In this document: positions 35,995 to 46,200 of the stretch, in pieces
Layout: every line of letters begins with the position of its first letter
How positions within the stretch are numbered: position 1 is the stretch's first letter
From: CAYRAV01 sp964422365
GTDB lineage: Bacteria; Bacillota; Clostridia; Lachnospirales; Lachnospiraceae
DNA: 64,000 nt
Reading direction: 5' to 3'
Assembly: GCA_964422365.1 (NCBI GenBank)
Contig: CAYRAV010000009.1
Location: 1 to 64,000, forward strand
Made by a program: the position numbers and the translations under genes
Notes under the pieces: generated by a model
Databases searched by the model: none
Told to the model about the DNA's origin: nothing
The model's input: only the letters and a program-made list of their open reading frames with translations

Positions 35995-37400
35995 GTATCA
36001 GAAGTCTGTGACAATGTAAATATAAATTCTGTGCCAACGCCTTCTGTACTGGTTACATTAATATTTTCCCCATGCATGGTAATAATTTCTTTTGTAATGG
36101 ATAACCCGAGTCCGGTTCCTTTCTTATCTTTTCCACGGGATAAATCTGTTTTGTAAAAACGCTCCCAAACTTTTTTCAGGCTTTGTTTTGGAATTCCAAT
36201 GCCAAAATCTTTTACAGAAACGAAGATTTTATCATTTTTTGCTTCTGTGGAGATATGAATTTTGGAATTTGGGTAGCTGAATTTAATTGCATTATCTAAT
36301 AAGTTATAGAGAACCTGTTGGATTCTGTCTGGATCCGCATCCACATACAAACTTTTTTCTGAAAAAATTAATTTTAACTGGATATGTTTTTTCATACAAG
36401 CACCTTCAAAGGCAGCAGCAATACGCTTGATTGTTTTATTAATATCAAAAGAAGTGATATCAAGTATCACACCCCTGTTTTCAAAATTGTTAAGCTCTAA
36501 CAGATTGGTTGTCAATTTAGTTAGGCGTTGTGTTTCGAATAAAATAATATCTAAATATTTTTCATGCATTTCCAGGGGAATTGTGCCATCTAACATAGCT
36601 TCTGCATATCCTTTGATTGAAGTTAATGGTGAACGGAAATCATGGGAAATATTTGCTACAAATTTTTTCTGGTAATCATCTAAATTATTCAATTCTCCTG
36701 CCATAAAGGATACTGTTTCACCTAAAGTTTCATATTCATCTTTTGTATGTAAGTGAAAGGGATAGTTGAAATTTCCACTGGAATATTCTTTTGCAGCTTT
36801 GATTGTTTTGTTCAAAGGAATAATTACAATCACATAAAAGCACACTAAAAACAGAAGGCACAGTCCGCAGAAGCAGATACTGCAATAATTCAGGAAAGTC
36901 ATATTTTTTGTAATACTGCTGGTGATATTAGACATAGGCTGGTGTATGACAATATATCCCTGAACCATAAAATTGGCAGAAACGGGGAAAATGACACTAA
37001 GGGATTTCTCATCTAATAGGTCGTTTAATGTTGTATTGACATGATAAGTATGGGAGAGAAAATCTTTGTCATAATCTGTAATTAATGTATCATCTGATAT
37101 GATATTTTTAGAATCTGCTACAATGGAACTGTCCCTTCTTACAATCCAGATACGGTGGCGGGTAAAAGACTGCAGAGTGGAAAGCTGGTTTTTAAAATTC
37201 AGCAGAGTGCTATTATCATTCATATAATTGTTGTAATATGTTGTTTTAATCTGTTGTGCCTCATTATACATAAGGTTGCGTTGTTCTTTGATGATGCTGG
37301 CTTTCATCTGGGTATGTCCAATCGTATTTAGACCGGTAAAAGAAACAATCACAATAATAAAGTAGCAAAGGCACATTTTTGCAAATAAAGAAAAACGCAT
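35991..37400 (-). CDS. Two-component sensor histidine kinase
   Basis: 469 residues. Two membrane helices (about 7-27 and 168-195) flank an extracellular sensor of about 140 residues. HAMP follows (FNYPFHLHTKDEYETLG), then HisKA with His in VANISHDFRSPLTSIKGYAE, and HATPase_c with N-box LYNLLDNAIKFSYP, G1 VKDFGIGIPKQSL and G2 KGTGLGLSITKEII. It overlaps the upstream regulator by one base (37400), so the two form one operon. The signal is unknown; the domain plan resembles PhoR/VanS. Confidence 0.93.
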   Translation of the reverse strand: MRFSLFAKMCLCYFIIVIVSFTGLNTIGHTQMKASIIKEQRNLMYNEAQQIKTTYYNNYMNDNSTLLNFKNQLSTLQSFTRHRIWIVRRDSSIVADSKNIISDDTLITDYDKDFLSHTYHVNTTLNDLLDEKSLSVIFPVSANFMVQGYIVIHQPMSNITSSITKNMTFLNYCSICFCGLCLLFLVCFYVIVIIPLNKTIKAAKEYSSGNFNYPFHLHTKDEYETLGETVSFMAGELNNLDDYQKKFVANISHDFRSPLTSIKGYAEAMLDGTIPLEMHEKYLDIILFETQRLTKLTTNLLELNNFENRGVILDITSFDINKTIKRIAAAFEGACMKKHIQLKLIFSEKSLYVDADPDRIQQVLYNLLDNAIKFSYPNSKIHISTEAKNDKIFVSVKDFGIGIPKQSLKKVWERFYKTDLSRGKDKKGTGLGLSITKEIITMHGENINVTSTEGVGTEFIFTLSQTSDT

Positions 37401-38134
37401 TATCTTTTTACCTCGAATTTATAACCAATACCCCAGACGGTTGCCAGCTCCCACTGACTGTGGTTTTTGATTTTTTCACGAAGACGTTTAATATGAACAT
37501 CTACAGTGCGGGTGTCGCCAATATATTCATATCCCCAGATATGGTCTAATAGCTGTTCTCTTGTAAATACCTGATTAGGGTGGGATGCAAGAAAATAGAA
37601 CAGTTCCAGTTCCTTTGGAGGCATTTCCAAAGTGTTTCCTTTATAGATAACAGAATAATTGGTCAGGTTAATGAGTAAGTCAGGATATTCCACAAAGTTC
37701 CCAGTAGGCTCTAAAGCAGAAGATACAGGTGAGGTGGTTTCTGTATCAGACGGCTGTACCGGCTGCTGGAAACGTCGGAGTACTGCCTTTACACGGGCTA
37801 CCAGTTCCTTTGAGTCGAAAGGTTTTATAATGTAATCATCAGCTCCAAGTTCTAATCCAAGTACTTTGTCAAATATCTCTCCTTTTGCCGATAACATAAT
37901 AATTGGTATAGAAGAAGTTTTTCTAACTTCCCGGCATACTTCATAGCCATCTTTTCCTGGCAGCATCAGATCTAATAAAATCAGATTCGGCTTGTAGGAG
38001 GAGAAAGCAGATAGTGCTTCCTCTCCGTCATTTACGATTTGTGTATGAAAACATTCTTTTGTCAAATATAGTGAAATTAGTTCAGCGATGTTATTATCAT
38101 CATCGACAATTAGTATTTTTTGCTTTTCAGCCAT
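37400..38134 (-). CDS. OmpR/PhoB-family response regulator
   Basis: 244 residues. Receiver with ILIVDDDNNIAELI, phospho-Asp in LILLDLMLPGKDGYEV, Ser in IIMLSAKGE and Lys in YIIKPFDSKELV. A 35-residue Ser/Thr/Pro linker, longer than usual, leads to a winged-helix domain (LELFYFLASHPNQVFTREQL, TRTVDVHIKRLREKI). First gene of the pair on the minus strand. Confidence 0.94.
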   Translation of the reverse strand: MAEKQKILIVDDDNNIAELISLYLTKECFHTQIVNDGEEALSAFSSYKPNLILLDLMLPGKDGYEVCREVRKTSSIPIIMLSAKGEIFDKVLGLELGADDYIIKPFDSKELVARVKAVLRRFQQPVQPSDTETTSPVSSALEPTGNFVEYPDLLINLTNYSVIYKGNTLEMPPKELELFYFLASHPNQVFTREQLLDHIWGYEYIGDTRTVDVHIKRLREKIKNHSQWELATVWGIGYKFEVKR

Positions 38135-38236
38135 TTATGGTTCCTCCCTTATCATAAAATAGGCGGGCTTAACTGCCAATTACTTCATATTTCATTTTTG
38201 CAAGCAATCATCCTGCTGTTCTATTTGATTGTACAA

Positions 38237-40666
38237 TTATTTAAATTCTACAATTGTTACACCATGGTCTCCTTCTCCAAAGGCTCCTACGCGAAATGAT
38301 TTCACATAAGAAGACTTTTTCAGATGTGCATGAACTGCATTTCGAAGTGCGCCTGTTCCACGGCCGTGAATAACAGTGACCTGCGGCAGGTGTGACAGAT
38401 ATGCATCATCTAAATATTTGTCCAGCATAGGAATTGCCTCGGCAGTAGTTTTTCCGATTAGATTAATTTCTGGACTGATGGAGGAAGACTTTGACATTTT
38501 AATTTTACCACTGCCTGTTTTATTAAGATGTGGTGTTTTGATTACTTCTTCATCAATCAATTCTAAATCCTTTATGTTCACCTGGGAACGCAGAATCCCC
38601 ATCTGTACAAAGAGGTTTCCCTTAGAATCAGGCAGACTGGTTACAGTACCACGCAGGTTAAGGCTTAATACCTGTACGGCATCCCCTAACTTAAAGTCAG
38701 AGGCTTTATGTTTTTTGTGATTTTTTTTCTGGTTTCTTAGTGCAAGCTTAGATTCGGTTTTATTCAATTTTTCCCGCAGCTCCTGCCGTTCTTGCTCCAT
38801 TGCTTTATTCAGCCCGCTTTCCCTGCTCCATTTGTTATATTTTTTAATGGTAGAATCAGCATAATCTTTTGCTTCCTGTAAAATGGTACGTGCCTGTTCA
38901 TTTGCTTCGCGGAGAATTTTATCCTTTGCAGTGTCAATTTTTTCATTTTTATGTTTTAGCTGCTGTTTTAAAGAAAGGATTTCTTCTTTATAATGGGTAA
39001 TTTCTGCTTGCTCTTTTTCTAACTGCAGGCGGGTTGATTCTAAATCGGCAATCACATCTTCAAAGCTTTGGTCCTGCTCGCCAATACACAGTTTGGCATC
39101 CTCGATAATATAGTCAGGAAGCCCAAGTTTACTAGAAATAGCAAAAGCATTGCTTTTTCCGGGGATTCCAATCAGCAGGCGGTAAGTTGGGCGCAAAGTT
39201 TCCACATCAAATTCACAACAGCCATTTTCTACACCTTCTGTAGACAGGGCGAATACTTTTAATTCACTGTAGTGGGTTGTTGCCATTGTATGCACTTTTT
39301 TCTTATGCAGATAGGAAAGAATGGACATGGCTAGTGCAGCACCTTCTGTAGGGTCTGTACCTGCGCCTAATTCATCAAACAGACAAAGTGAATGTTCGTT
39401 GGCATGTTTCAAAATAGACACAGTATTCGTCATATGGGAAGAAAATGTACTTAAACTCTGTTCAATGCTCTGTTCATCACCAATATCCGCATATACTTCA
39501 TCAAATACACTTAATTCAGAATGATCAAATGCAGGAATGTGCAGTCCTGCCTGTCCCATTAAAGTAAACAAACCTACTGTTTTTAAAGAAACTGTTTTAC
39601 CACCGGTATTTGGACCTGTAATCACCAGCAGATCAAAAGTGGTACCAAGTTCAATATCAATCGGAACAACTTTTTTTGAATCAATCAATGGATGGCGGCC
39701 TTTTTTGATTTTGATTATACCATTTTTATTGAATACAGGTTCTGTGGCACGAAGCTGTTTGGAAAGAGAGGCTTTGGCAAAGATAAAATCCAATTCTGTT
39801 AAGATAGATAAATCCATGCGGAGATTTTCCAATTCTTCCCCTGCCAGGGCACTTAAAGCAGCAAGTATTTTTTCGATTTCCTCCTGCTCTTTTACTGCAA
39901 GTTCACGCAGTTCATTGTTTAGCTTTACAATGGACATTGGCTCCATAAATAAAGTAGAACCAGTAGAAGACTGGTCGTGCACCATACCATTAAATGAATT
40001 CTTATATTCTGATTTGACAGGAAGGCAGTATCTTCCATTGCGCATCGTAATCAGATTATCTTGTAGCATACTGCGCATATTCTGGGAGTTTACAATGGAG
40101 TTGAGCTGTTCATGGATTTTGTCATTTGCATTTTTGATGCTTCTGCGGACCTGTTTCAAACCAGAACTGGCATCATCTGCAAATTCGTCAGGGGCAATGA
40201 TACAGCGCTTGATTTCATTATTCAGATTTGATAGTGGTTCCAAGGCGAGGAATCTGGCATTTAAAATATCACCTTCCCTGTTAGCCTCTGTCATTATATC
40301 TTCCTTGCTGTCAGAAGAGTCCCAAGAAGTTTTGTCTGCCTCTTTTTGTTCATAAGATTTTACACGGAGTGCTGCATTTAACATGGAACTGATATTTAGC
40401 AGTTCTTCCGCATTGAGGGTGGAACCGATATCCAGACGCATCAGAGACGCTCCAATATCTTTGACACCAGAGAAAGACAGGCTTCCCTTTTTTAAGATTC
40501 TGCTTAAAGCTGCTGAGGTTTCCTGTTGGGCGGTCTGAATGTTTTCTAAATGAGTCATAGGAATGAGTTTGCGGCATTTTTCCTTGCTGATAGAACAGAA
40601 GGCATATTCTGTCAGCATATCTATAATTTTGTAGTATTCTAATGTTTTAAAAACTTTTTTATTCAT
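38237..40666 (-). CDS. mutS2: MutS2 protein with Smr endonuclease domain
   Basis: 809 residues. The MutS-type clamp/lever region, the ATPase with Walker A ITGPNTGGKTVSLKTVGL, Walker B LCLFDELGAGTDPTEGAAL and TMATTHYSELKVFA, a coiled coil (about 520-630), and a C-terminal Smr domain with VTVIHGRGTGALRNAVHAHL. MutS2 suppresses recombination and acts on collided ribosomes. Complete, alone in its transcript. Confidence 0.96.
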   Translation of the reverse strand: MNKKVFKTLEYYKIIDMLTEYAFCSISKEKCRKLIPMTHLENIQTAQQETSAALSRILKKGSLSFSGVKDIGASLMRLDIGSTLNAEELLNISSMLNAALRVKSYEQKEADKTSWDSSDSKEDIMTEANREGDILNARFLALEPLSNLNNEIKRCIIAPDEFADDASSGLKQVRRSIKNANDKIHEQLNSIVNSQNMRSMLQDNLITMRNGRYCLPVKSEYKNSFNGMVHDQSSTGSTLFMEPMSIVKLNNELRELAVKEQEEIEKILAALSALAGEELENLRMDLSILTELDFIFAKASLSKQLRATEPVFNKNGIIKIKKGRHPLIDSKKVVPIDIELGTTFDLLVITGPNTGGKTVSLKTVGLFTLMGQAGLHIPAFDHSELSVFDEVYADIGDEQSIEQSLSTFSSHMTNTVSILKHANEHSLCLFDELGAGTDPTEGAALAMSILSYLHKKKVHTMATTHYSELKVFALSTEGVENGCCEFDVETLRPTYRLLIGIPGKSNAFAISSKLGLPDYIIEDAKLCIGEQDQSFEDVIADLESTRLQLEKEQAEITHYKEEILSLKQQLKHKNEKIDTAKDKILREANEQARTILQEAKDYADSTIKKYNKWSRESGLNKAMEQERQELREKLNKTESKLALRNQKKNHKKHKASDFKLGDAVQVLSLNLRGTVTSLPDSKGNLFVQMGILRSQVNIKDLELIDEEVIKTPHLNKTGSGKIKMSKSSSISPEINLIGKTTAEAIPMLDKYLDDAYLSHLPQVTVIHGRGTGALRNAVHAHLKKSSYVKSFRVGAFGEGDHGVTIVEFK

Positions 40667-40796
40667 ATTGTACTAAGACCTTTCTATTGTTTATTCACAC
40701 AAGCAATAAGCCTGCTCTGTATATCCTTGGTAATGCAGAAATATCTGCATATCCATTTGACTGTGTATAAGTTTATTGTAACCTATTTGGAGGAAA

Positions 40797-40856
40797 ATGA
40801 AAACAGTTTTATTTTTAGCAGGTTTCTTGCAGCTCCTATTAACAATTTGTTCATAA
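40797..40856 (+). CDS. Possible 19-residue hydrophobic leader peptide
   Basis: MKTVLFLAGFLQLLLTICS, with GGAGG 4-5 bases before the ATG, lies about 100 bp upstream of the HtrA-like gene. It could be a small membrane peptide or chance. Confidence 0.2.
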   Translation: MKTVLFLAGFLQLLLTICS

Positions 40857-40954
40857 TATCGTCATAAATATGTGATAATATGTGTATGTAATTGAAAATA
40901 TCGTAAGATGTAAGAGGTGGAGAATCAGATATAATATGGAGGTAAATTTATTTG

Positions 40955-42271
40955 ATGTTTATGACAATAGAAACGAAGGATGATAAGGGTGAAGTAGATT
41001 CAAAAGAAGAATATCAGTTCATACAAGAAGAAATCGCACACAAAAAAAGGAAAAAGTGGATGACACTGATTGTGAAAACGATTGTTTCAGCAGTTTTATT
41101 TGGCATATTTGGTGGTTTGATATTTGCCTGGTCTGGTTCTTTTTTTCTTGGTGTTTTTCGCCACAATACAGATGAAAAGAAAATATCATTTGCAACAGAG
41201 AAACCACAGCAGACAGAACAACCAGAAGAAACAGAGAAACCCAAGGGAGTGGGTAATGGAAAAACAAACAATCAAAAAGAATGGGATAAAGCAGCATTTG
41301 CAATAGGAAGTTATGAGGAGACATTTTCTGCAATGAGTACACTGGCAGAAAATATCAATCAGTCTATTGTGACAGTATCAGGTTTAACAGAATCACAAGA
41401 TTTATTTAGTAATCCCATAGAGTCTGAAAATGCTACCTATGGTGTAGTGATTGCGAGTAATAGTAAAGATATGTTAATTTTGACGAATTATACAAAAATA
41501 AAAAATGCCAAGCAGTTAAGAGTTACTTTTCAGGGGGATAAATCAGTAAAGGCGGAACTTTATGGAAAAGATAGTCAGGTAGATTTAGCAGTAGTTGGTG
41601 TTCCATTAAATAAAATTCCAATGGAAATTAGTGAGAAAATCAAAGAGGCAAAGTTAGGCGATTCTTATAATAACACTGCGGGGACAATTGTAATGGCATT
41701 AGGAAGCCCAAATGGTCACATATATTCTATGGACATTGGTTTCATTAGCGGCGATTATCAGGATAAATATGTTGTGGATTACAAGCTGGAATTATATAAC
41801 ACCAGTATGCAGAATCACGAAAAAGGAGAAGGAATTATAGTGAATTTAAACGGCGAAATAGTTGGGGTTATTACTCACAATTTTTCAGAAGAAGGAAATA
41901 AAACACTGCATACTTTTCTTGGAATATCCAGATTAAAGCCTATTATCGAAAAGATGCTGAATAAACAGAAGCAAGTGTATACAGGAGTAATCGGAAATGA
42001 TATCACGGCAGAATATGCATCTGCTTTTGGAGTGGCATCTGGTATCTATATTACGGAAGTGGTGACAGATTCACCTGCATATAATGCGGAATTAAAGCCG
42101 GGATATCTGATTACAGAAATAGATGGTGAAACAGTGACTTCTATGATTGCTTATTATAGTATTCTGTCAGAATATCAGGTAGAGGATGAGATTAGAGTAA
42201 CAGTCATTGACACTACGGCAGGCAAACCAAAGACAAAGAAGATTGTAGTAACAGTGCAGGAAAAAGAATAA
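40955..42271 (+). CDS. HtrA/DegP-like membrane protein lacking catalytic residues (pseudoprotease)
   Basis: 438 residues. A cytoplasmic head, one membrane helix (about 35-60), a Glu/Pro/Thr linker, a trypsin-like domain and a C-terminal PDZ domain (about 345-438: GIYITEVVTDSPAYNAELKP, GYLITEIDGETVTS). In active HtrA the His lies in an ILTNNHV-type motif; here it reads ILTNYTK. The Ser lies in GNSGGPL; here the place reads EKGEGIIVNLNGEIVGV. The Asp is kept (DLAVVGV). Thus fold and PDZ remain but the His and Ser are gone. It may bind misfolded or surface proteins rather than cut them. Start at ATG 40955, after GGAGG; TTG 40952 is possible. Confidence 0.82.
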   Translation: MFMTIETKDDKGEVDSKEEYQFIQEEIAHKKRKKWMTLIVKTIVSAVLFGIFGGLIFAWSGSFFLGVFRHNTDEKKISFATEKPQQTEQPEETEKPKGVGNGKTNNQKEWDKAAFAIGSYEETFSAMSTLAENINQSIVTVSGLTESQDLFSNPIESENATYGVVIASNSKDMLILTNYTKIKNAKQLRVTFQGDKSVKAELYGKDSQVDLAVVGVPLNKIPMEISEKIKEAKLGDSYNNTAGTIVMALGSPNGHIYSMDIGFISGDYQDKYVVDYKLELYNTSMQNHEKGEGIIVNLNGEIVGVITHNFSEEGNKTLHTFLGISRLKPIIEKMLNKQKQVYTGVIGNDITAEYASAFGVASGIYITEVVTDSPAYNAELKPGYLITEIDGETVTSMIAYYSILSEYQVEDEIRVTVIDTTAGKPKTKKIVVTVQEKE

Positions 42272-42368
42272 ATGAAATCAGATAGAGAACGGGTATCATA
42301 TGAGCCATAATAAAGACTTATGTGATGCCCTTATTTTATGCAGAGCAGGCTGGTGAACCCAAATTTTC

Positions 42369-42455
42369 GTAACAGTTCAGCCATGCCATTCATAATTTAC
42401 CAGAAGGTATATTACTACCAAAAAATTTACGGTTTCTGCATGGCTGAACTGTTAC
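42369..42455. repeat. Inverted-repeat element, short copy
   Basis: GTAACAGTTCAGCCATGC and its exact complement bound 87 bp. The start (TAACARTTCAG, then GCCATTCAYAAWWTRCCAGAA) matches the element at 51781. It could also act as a terminator for the HtrA-like gene. The rest of the 42272-42484 gap is empty. Confidence 0.7.
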
Positions 42456-42483
42456 AAATTTTCTAAACTTTTTCTAAATCCTA

Positions 42484-42554
42484 TTGACTTTAAAAAGGAA
42501 AAGAGTATAATCAATACCTAATGTAAGAAATAGTTGAGATGGTAAACTATTTCT
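42484..42554 (+). promoter_or_regulatory. Promoter and probable MarR operator
   Basis: TTGACT (42484-42489), 16 bp, TATAAT (42506-42511). Downstream of the start point is a perfect dyad AGAAATAGTT (42526-42535) and AACTATTTCT (42545-42554), 9 bp apart, fitting autorepression by the MarR protein that follows. Confidence 0.7.
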
Positions 42555-42584
42555 ATTCTCCATAAAATATCAGGAGGTGAAAAA

Positions 42585-43046
42585 ATGGACTGTGAAATAG
42601 GAAGTGAGATCTTTACTTTGATGAATAAGTTTCGCCTGTTGCATCAAAAGTACAAATATTTTGGAGAATTGTCACAGGCGGAGTTTTGTATGCTGTTCAC
42701 AATAGGGGTTACTGTGAAAGAAAGACGGATGGAAGATGAAACAGTCATGGGAATTACGACAACAGAGATTGTAAAAATATTAGGAACCAGTTTATCAGCA
42801 GCATCAAAACAGCTTCGGAGCATAGAGGAAAAAGGGTATATAGAAAGAATAGCTCACCCAAAAGACAGAAGGATAACTTATATTCTTTTGTCAGAAAAGG
42901 GAAATGCCGTTTTAAGTCAGCAAAAGGAAAAAAGAGACCAGTTAGGTGCATCAATTATAAAGAAAATGGGAAAAGAACGTGTATTGCAGTTAAGAAATTT
43001 AATGGAGCAGATTTATGAAATTATGAAAGAAGAGTTATTGAAGTAG
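42585..43046 (+). CDS. MarR-family transcriptional regulator
   Basis: 153 residues with the MarR winged helix: ITTTEIVKILGTSLSAASKQ (recognition helix), LRSIEEKGYIERIAHPKDRR (wing, with the DxR motif) and dimerising end helices (VLQLRNLMEQIYEIM). Strong GGAGGTG ribosome site. A dyad in its leader suggests autorepression. It probably controlled a drug exporter: an ABC-transporter scrap and then an RND pump follow. Confidence 0.92.
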   Translation: MDCEIGSEIFTLMNKFRLLHQKYKYFGELSQAEFCMLFTIGVTVKERRMEDETVMGITTTEIVKILGTSLSAASKQLRSIEEKGYIERIAHPKDRRITYILLSEKGNAVLSQQKEKRDQLGASIIKKMGKERVLQLRNLMEQIYEIMKEELLK

Positions 43047-43048
43047 GT

Positions 43049-43165
43049 GAGATCCGTTCCTTTATTCAGTATATCCAGCAGTTAGCACAAGTTTCTAGTA
43101 TGCCGCAGTCTGCTTTGGCAGCAGTGGAGCGTGTATTTGGATTTCTGAAAGAAGAGGAAGAATGA
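43049..43165 (+). pseudogene. Fragment of a multidrug ABC exporter
   Basis: The frame reads EIRSFIQYIQQLAQVSSMPQ then SALAAVERVFGFLKEEEE, the end of the last membrane helix and the linker to the ATPase in MdlB-type exporters. It begins at the MarR stop. No ATPase or further membrane region remains. Confidence 0.65.
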
Positions 43166-43236
43166 ATAAAAGAAAATGGATTCTATGCAGCACTTTATAA
43201 TTCGCAGTTTGGGTGCGTATAAAAGAGGAGGAAAGT

Positions 43237-46200
43237 ATGTTTGCAAAATTTAGCGTAAAAAAACCATACACTGTAGTTGTAGCAGTGGTACTTGTACTTA
43301 TTTTAGGTGTAGTTTCATTTACAGAGATGGTACCTGATTTACTGCCGGATATGAATCTGCCATATGCAGTTATTGTAACAACATATACTGGTGCAAGTCC
43401 GGAAGAAGTAGAGATGATGGTAACGAAACCAGTGGAACAGTCTATGGCAACCATCAATAATATCAAAAATATTACTTCAACGTCCAGTGAAAATGTATCA
43501 ATGGTTATGTTAGAGTTTAATGATGATGTCAATATGGATTCTGTTACAATAGATATCAGGGAGAAATTAGATAGTATTTCCGGTTATTGGAGTGATTCTG
43601 TAGGCAATCCTATTATTATGAAAGTGAATATGGATATGATGCCTGTTATGGTATCAGCACTGGATGTAGAAGGAATGTCTGCATCAGAGATTACTACATA
43701 TGCAAATGAAAAGATTATTCCACAAATTGAAAGTGTGGAAGGTGTGGCAAGTGTCAGTGTCAGCGGCGAGGTGGAAAAAGAAGTAAATGTCGTAATACGC
43801 CAAAATAAGTTAGATGAAGCGAATCAAAAAGTGAAGCGTTCTGTAGAGGATAAATTAAAGAAAGCAGAAGAAGAACTCAAAAAGGCAAAACAAAAAGTTG
43901 AAGATGGAAAGAAAGAATTAGAAGAAAAACAGGAACAATTTGATTCAGGAATGCTTGCAGCAGATCAGGGCATCTTGGAAGGAAAATTAGAACTGTTAAA
44001 AGCAGAGATTCAGTTAGCAGACGGTGAAACCGCACTGGCAGAAAAAGAAGCAGAATTAAAAGCTGCAAAAGTGGAATTAGAAGCAGCAGAAAAAGAATTA
44101 GAATCTAAGGAAAAAGAGGCAAAGGCTGGTTTAACAACAATTGATAAAGCTTTAAAAGAGATTGAACCAAATGAAGTAACATTAGAAGAAGCAAAGACAA
44201 AGCTGGAAGCTGCTATTCAGACCATTCAGAACAATGGTATGTTATCAAAAGAACAAAAAGAGGCAGCCATTGCCCCGCTGCAGGGACAGTTAGATGAGGT
44301 AAATGAGGGTCTTACTACATTAACTGAAACAAAAACGAAGTTAGAAGAGCAGAAAAAAACTGTAGAGGATGGCTTAAAACAGATAGAAACAGCAAAGAAA
44401 ACACTAGAAGCAAATAAAGTCAAACTTGCAGAAGGGGAAAAAGCAATTGAAGCAGGAAAGACACAAATTGCAACAGGGAAAACAGGGATTGCAACTGGAA
44501 AAACAACAATTTCAGACAAGGAATCTGAAGTTGCAAAGACAAAAAGTGAAGTAGAAAACCAGCTTTCTAGCGCATCAATCCAGATTATGACAGGGGAAAA
44601 GGAAATCGATACCCAGTTAGAAAATTTTAAGAAGGCCAAAGAAGATGCCTTAGCGGCCGCAGATGTAAGAGAAATCATTACAAAGGATATGGTTTCCGGC
44701 ATCTTGACAGCAGAGAATTTTTCTATGCCGGCAGGATATATTGAACAGGATGGAGTAGATTATCTGGTGCGTGTAGGAAATAAAATGGAAAGTATCAATG
44801 AGTTAAAAGCACTTGTATTATTTGATACAGGGGATAAAGATATGGACCCAGTCACATTAGAAGATGTGGCAGATGTTACTATGGTGGACAATTCAGCAGA
44901 AACTTATGCAAAAATCAATGGAAATGATGGGATTGTATTGTCTATCCAGAAACAGACAAATTATTCTACTGCAGATGTCAGTGAGCGTGTGGCAAAAAGG
45001 CTGAAAGAGTTACAAGGTGAGAATCCGGACATTCAGGTTAATTACCTGATGGATCAGGGTGAGTATATTAACCTGATTGTCAATGCAGTATTAAACAACT
45101 TAGTAATGGGTGGTGTCCTGGCTATTATTATTTTATTTATTTTTCTTAGAGATATCAAACCGACAGCTATTATTGCATGTTCCATTCCAATTAGCGTTAT
45201 ATTTGCCATTATACTGATGTATTTCTCGGGCATTACATTGAATATTATCTCGCTGTCTGGTCTGGCAGTAGGTGTTGGTATGCTGGTGGATAACTCCGTT
45301 GTTGTAATTGAAAATATTTACCGTTTGAGGAACAAAGGTGTATCCGCAATTAAAGCAGCAGTAACAGGTGCAGTACAGGTAGCGGGAGCAATTACCGCAT
45401 CTACTTTAACAACCATTGGTGTATTTATCCCGATTGTGTTTGTGAAAGGTATTACAAGACAGTTGTTTCAGGATATGGCACTAACAATAGCATATTCTCT
45501 GATTGCCAGTCTGGTTGTGGCTTTGACACTGGTACCAATGATGTCCTCACGCATGTTGAAAAATACGAAAGAAAAAGAGCATAAATTATTAAATGTTCTT
45601 ACCACAGGATATGAAAAACTTCTTTCTGTACTATTAAGATTTAAACCATTAGTATTAATAGCAGCTGTTGTAATCCTTGTGGTAAGTATGTATGCTTCCA
45701 TGAGCAAGGGAACCAGTTTTATGCCATCAATGGACAGTACACAGGTTAGCATTGATTTGCAGATGCCGGAAGGCACTACGTTAGAGGATACAATTGAAAT
45801 GTCTGACAAAGTGATAGAAAAAATTCAAACCATCGAAGATGTAGAAACAGTAGGTGCCATGCTGGCAGGTTCTACTAGTGCCATGCTTGGCATGGGGACT
45901 GGAAACAGTGCAACAGATGCCGTATCCATGTATGCCATTTTGAAAGAAAATAAAAAGAAAACAAGTCAGGAAGTGGCAGCAGAAATTAATGATTTGTGTG
46001 CAGATTTTGATTGTGAAATTAGTGCAAGCGGTTCTAGTATGGATATGAGTGCTATGGGCGGTTCTGGTGTTGCTATTAACATTAAGGGAAATGATCTTGA
46101 TACTTTACGTTCATTGGCAAAAGAAGTGGCAAAAGAATTAGAAAATGTAGAAGGTTTAACAGATATTTCAGATGGTATCGGAGAAACTACACCAGAGCTT

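Noticed and set aside
39537..40355. 272-residue plus-strand frame
   Set aside because: Antisense to mutS2, which is complete and unmistakable.
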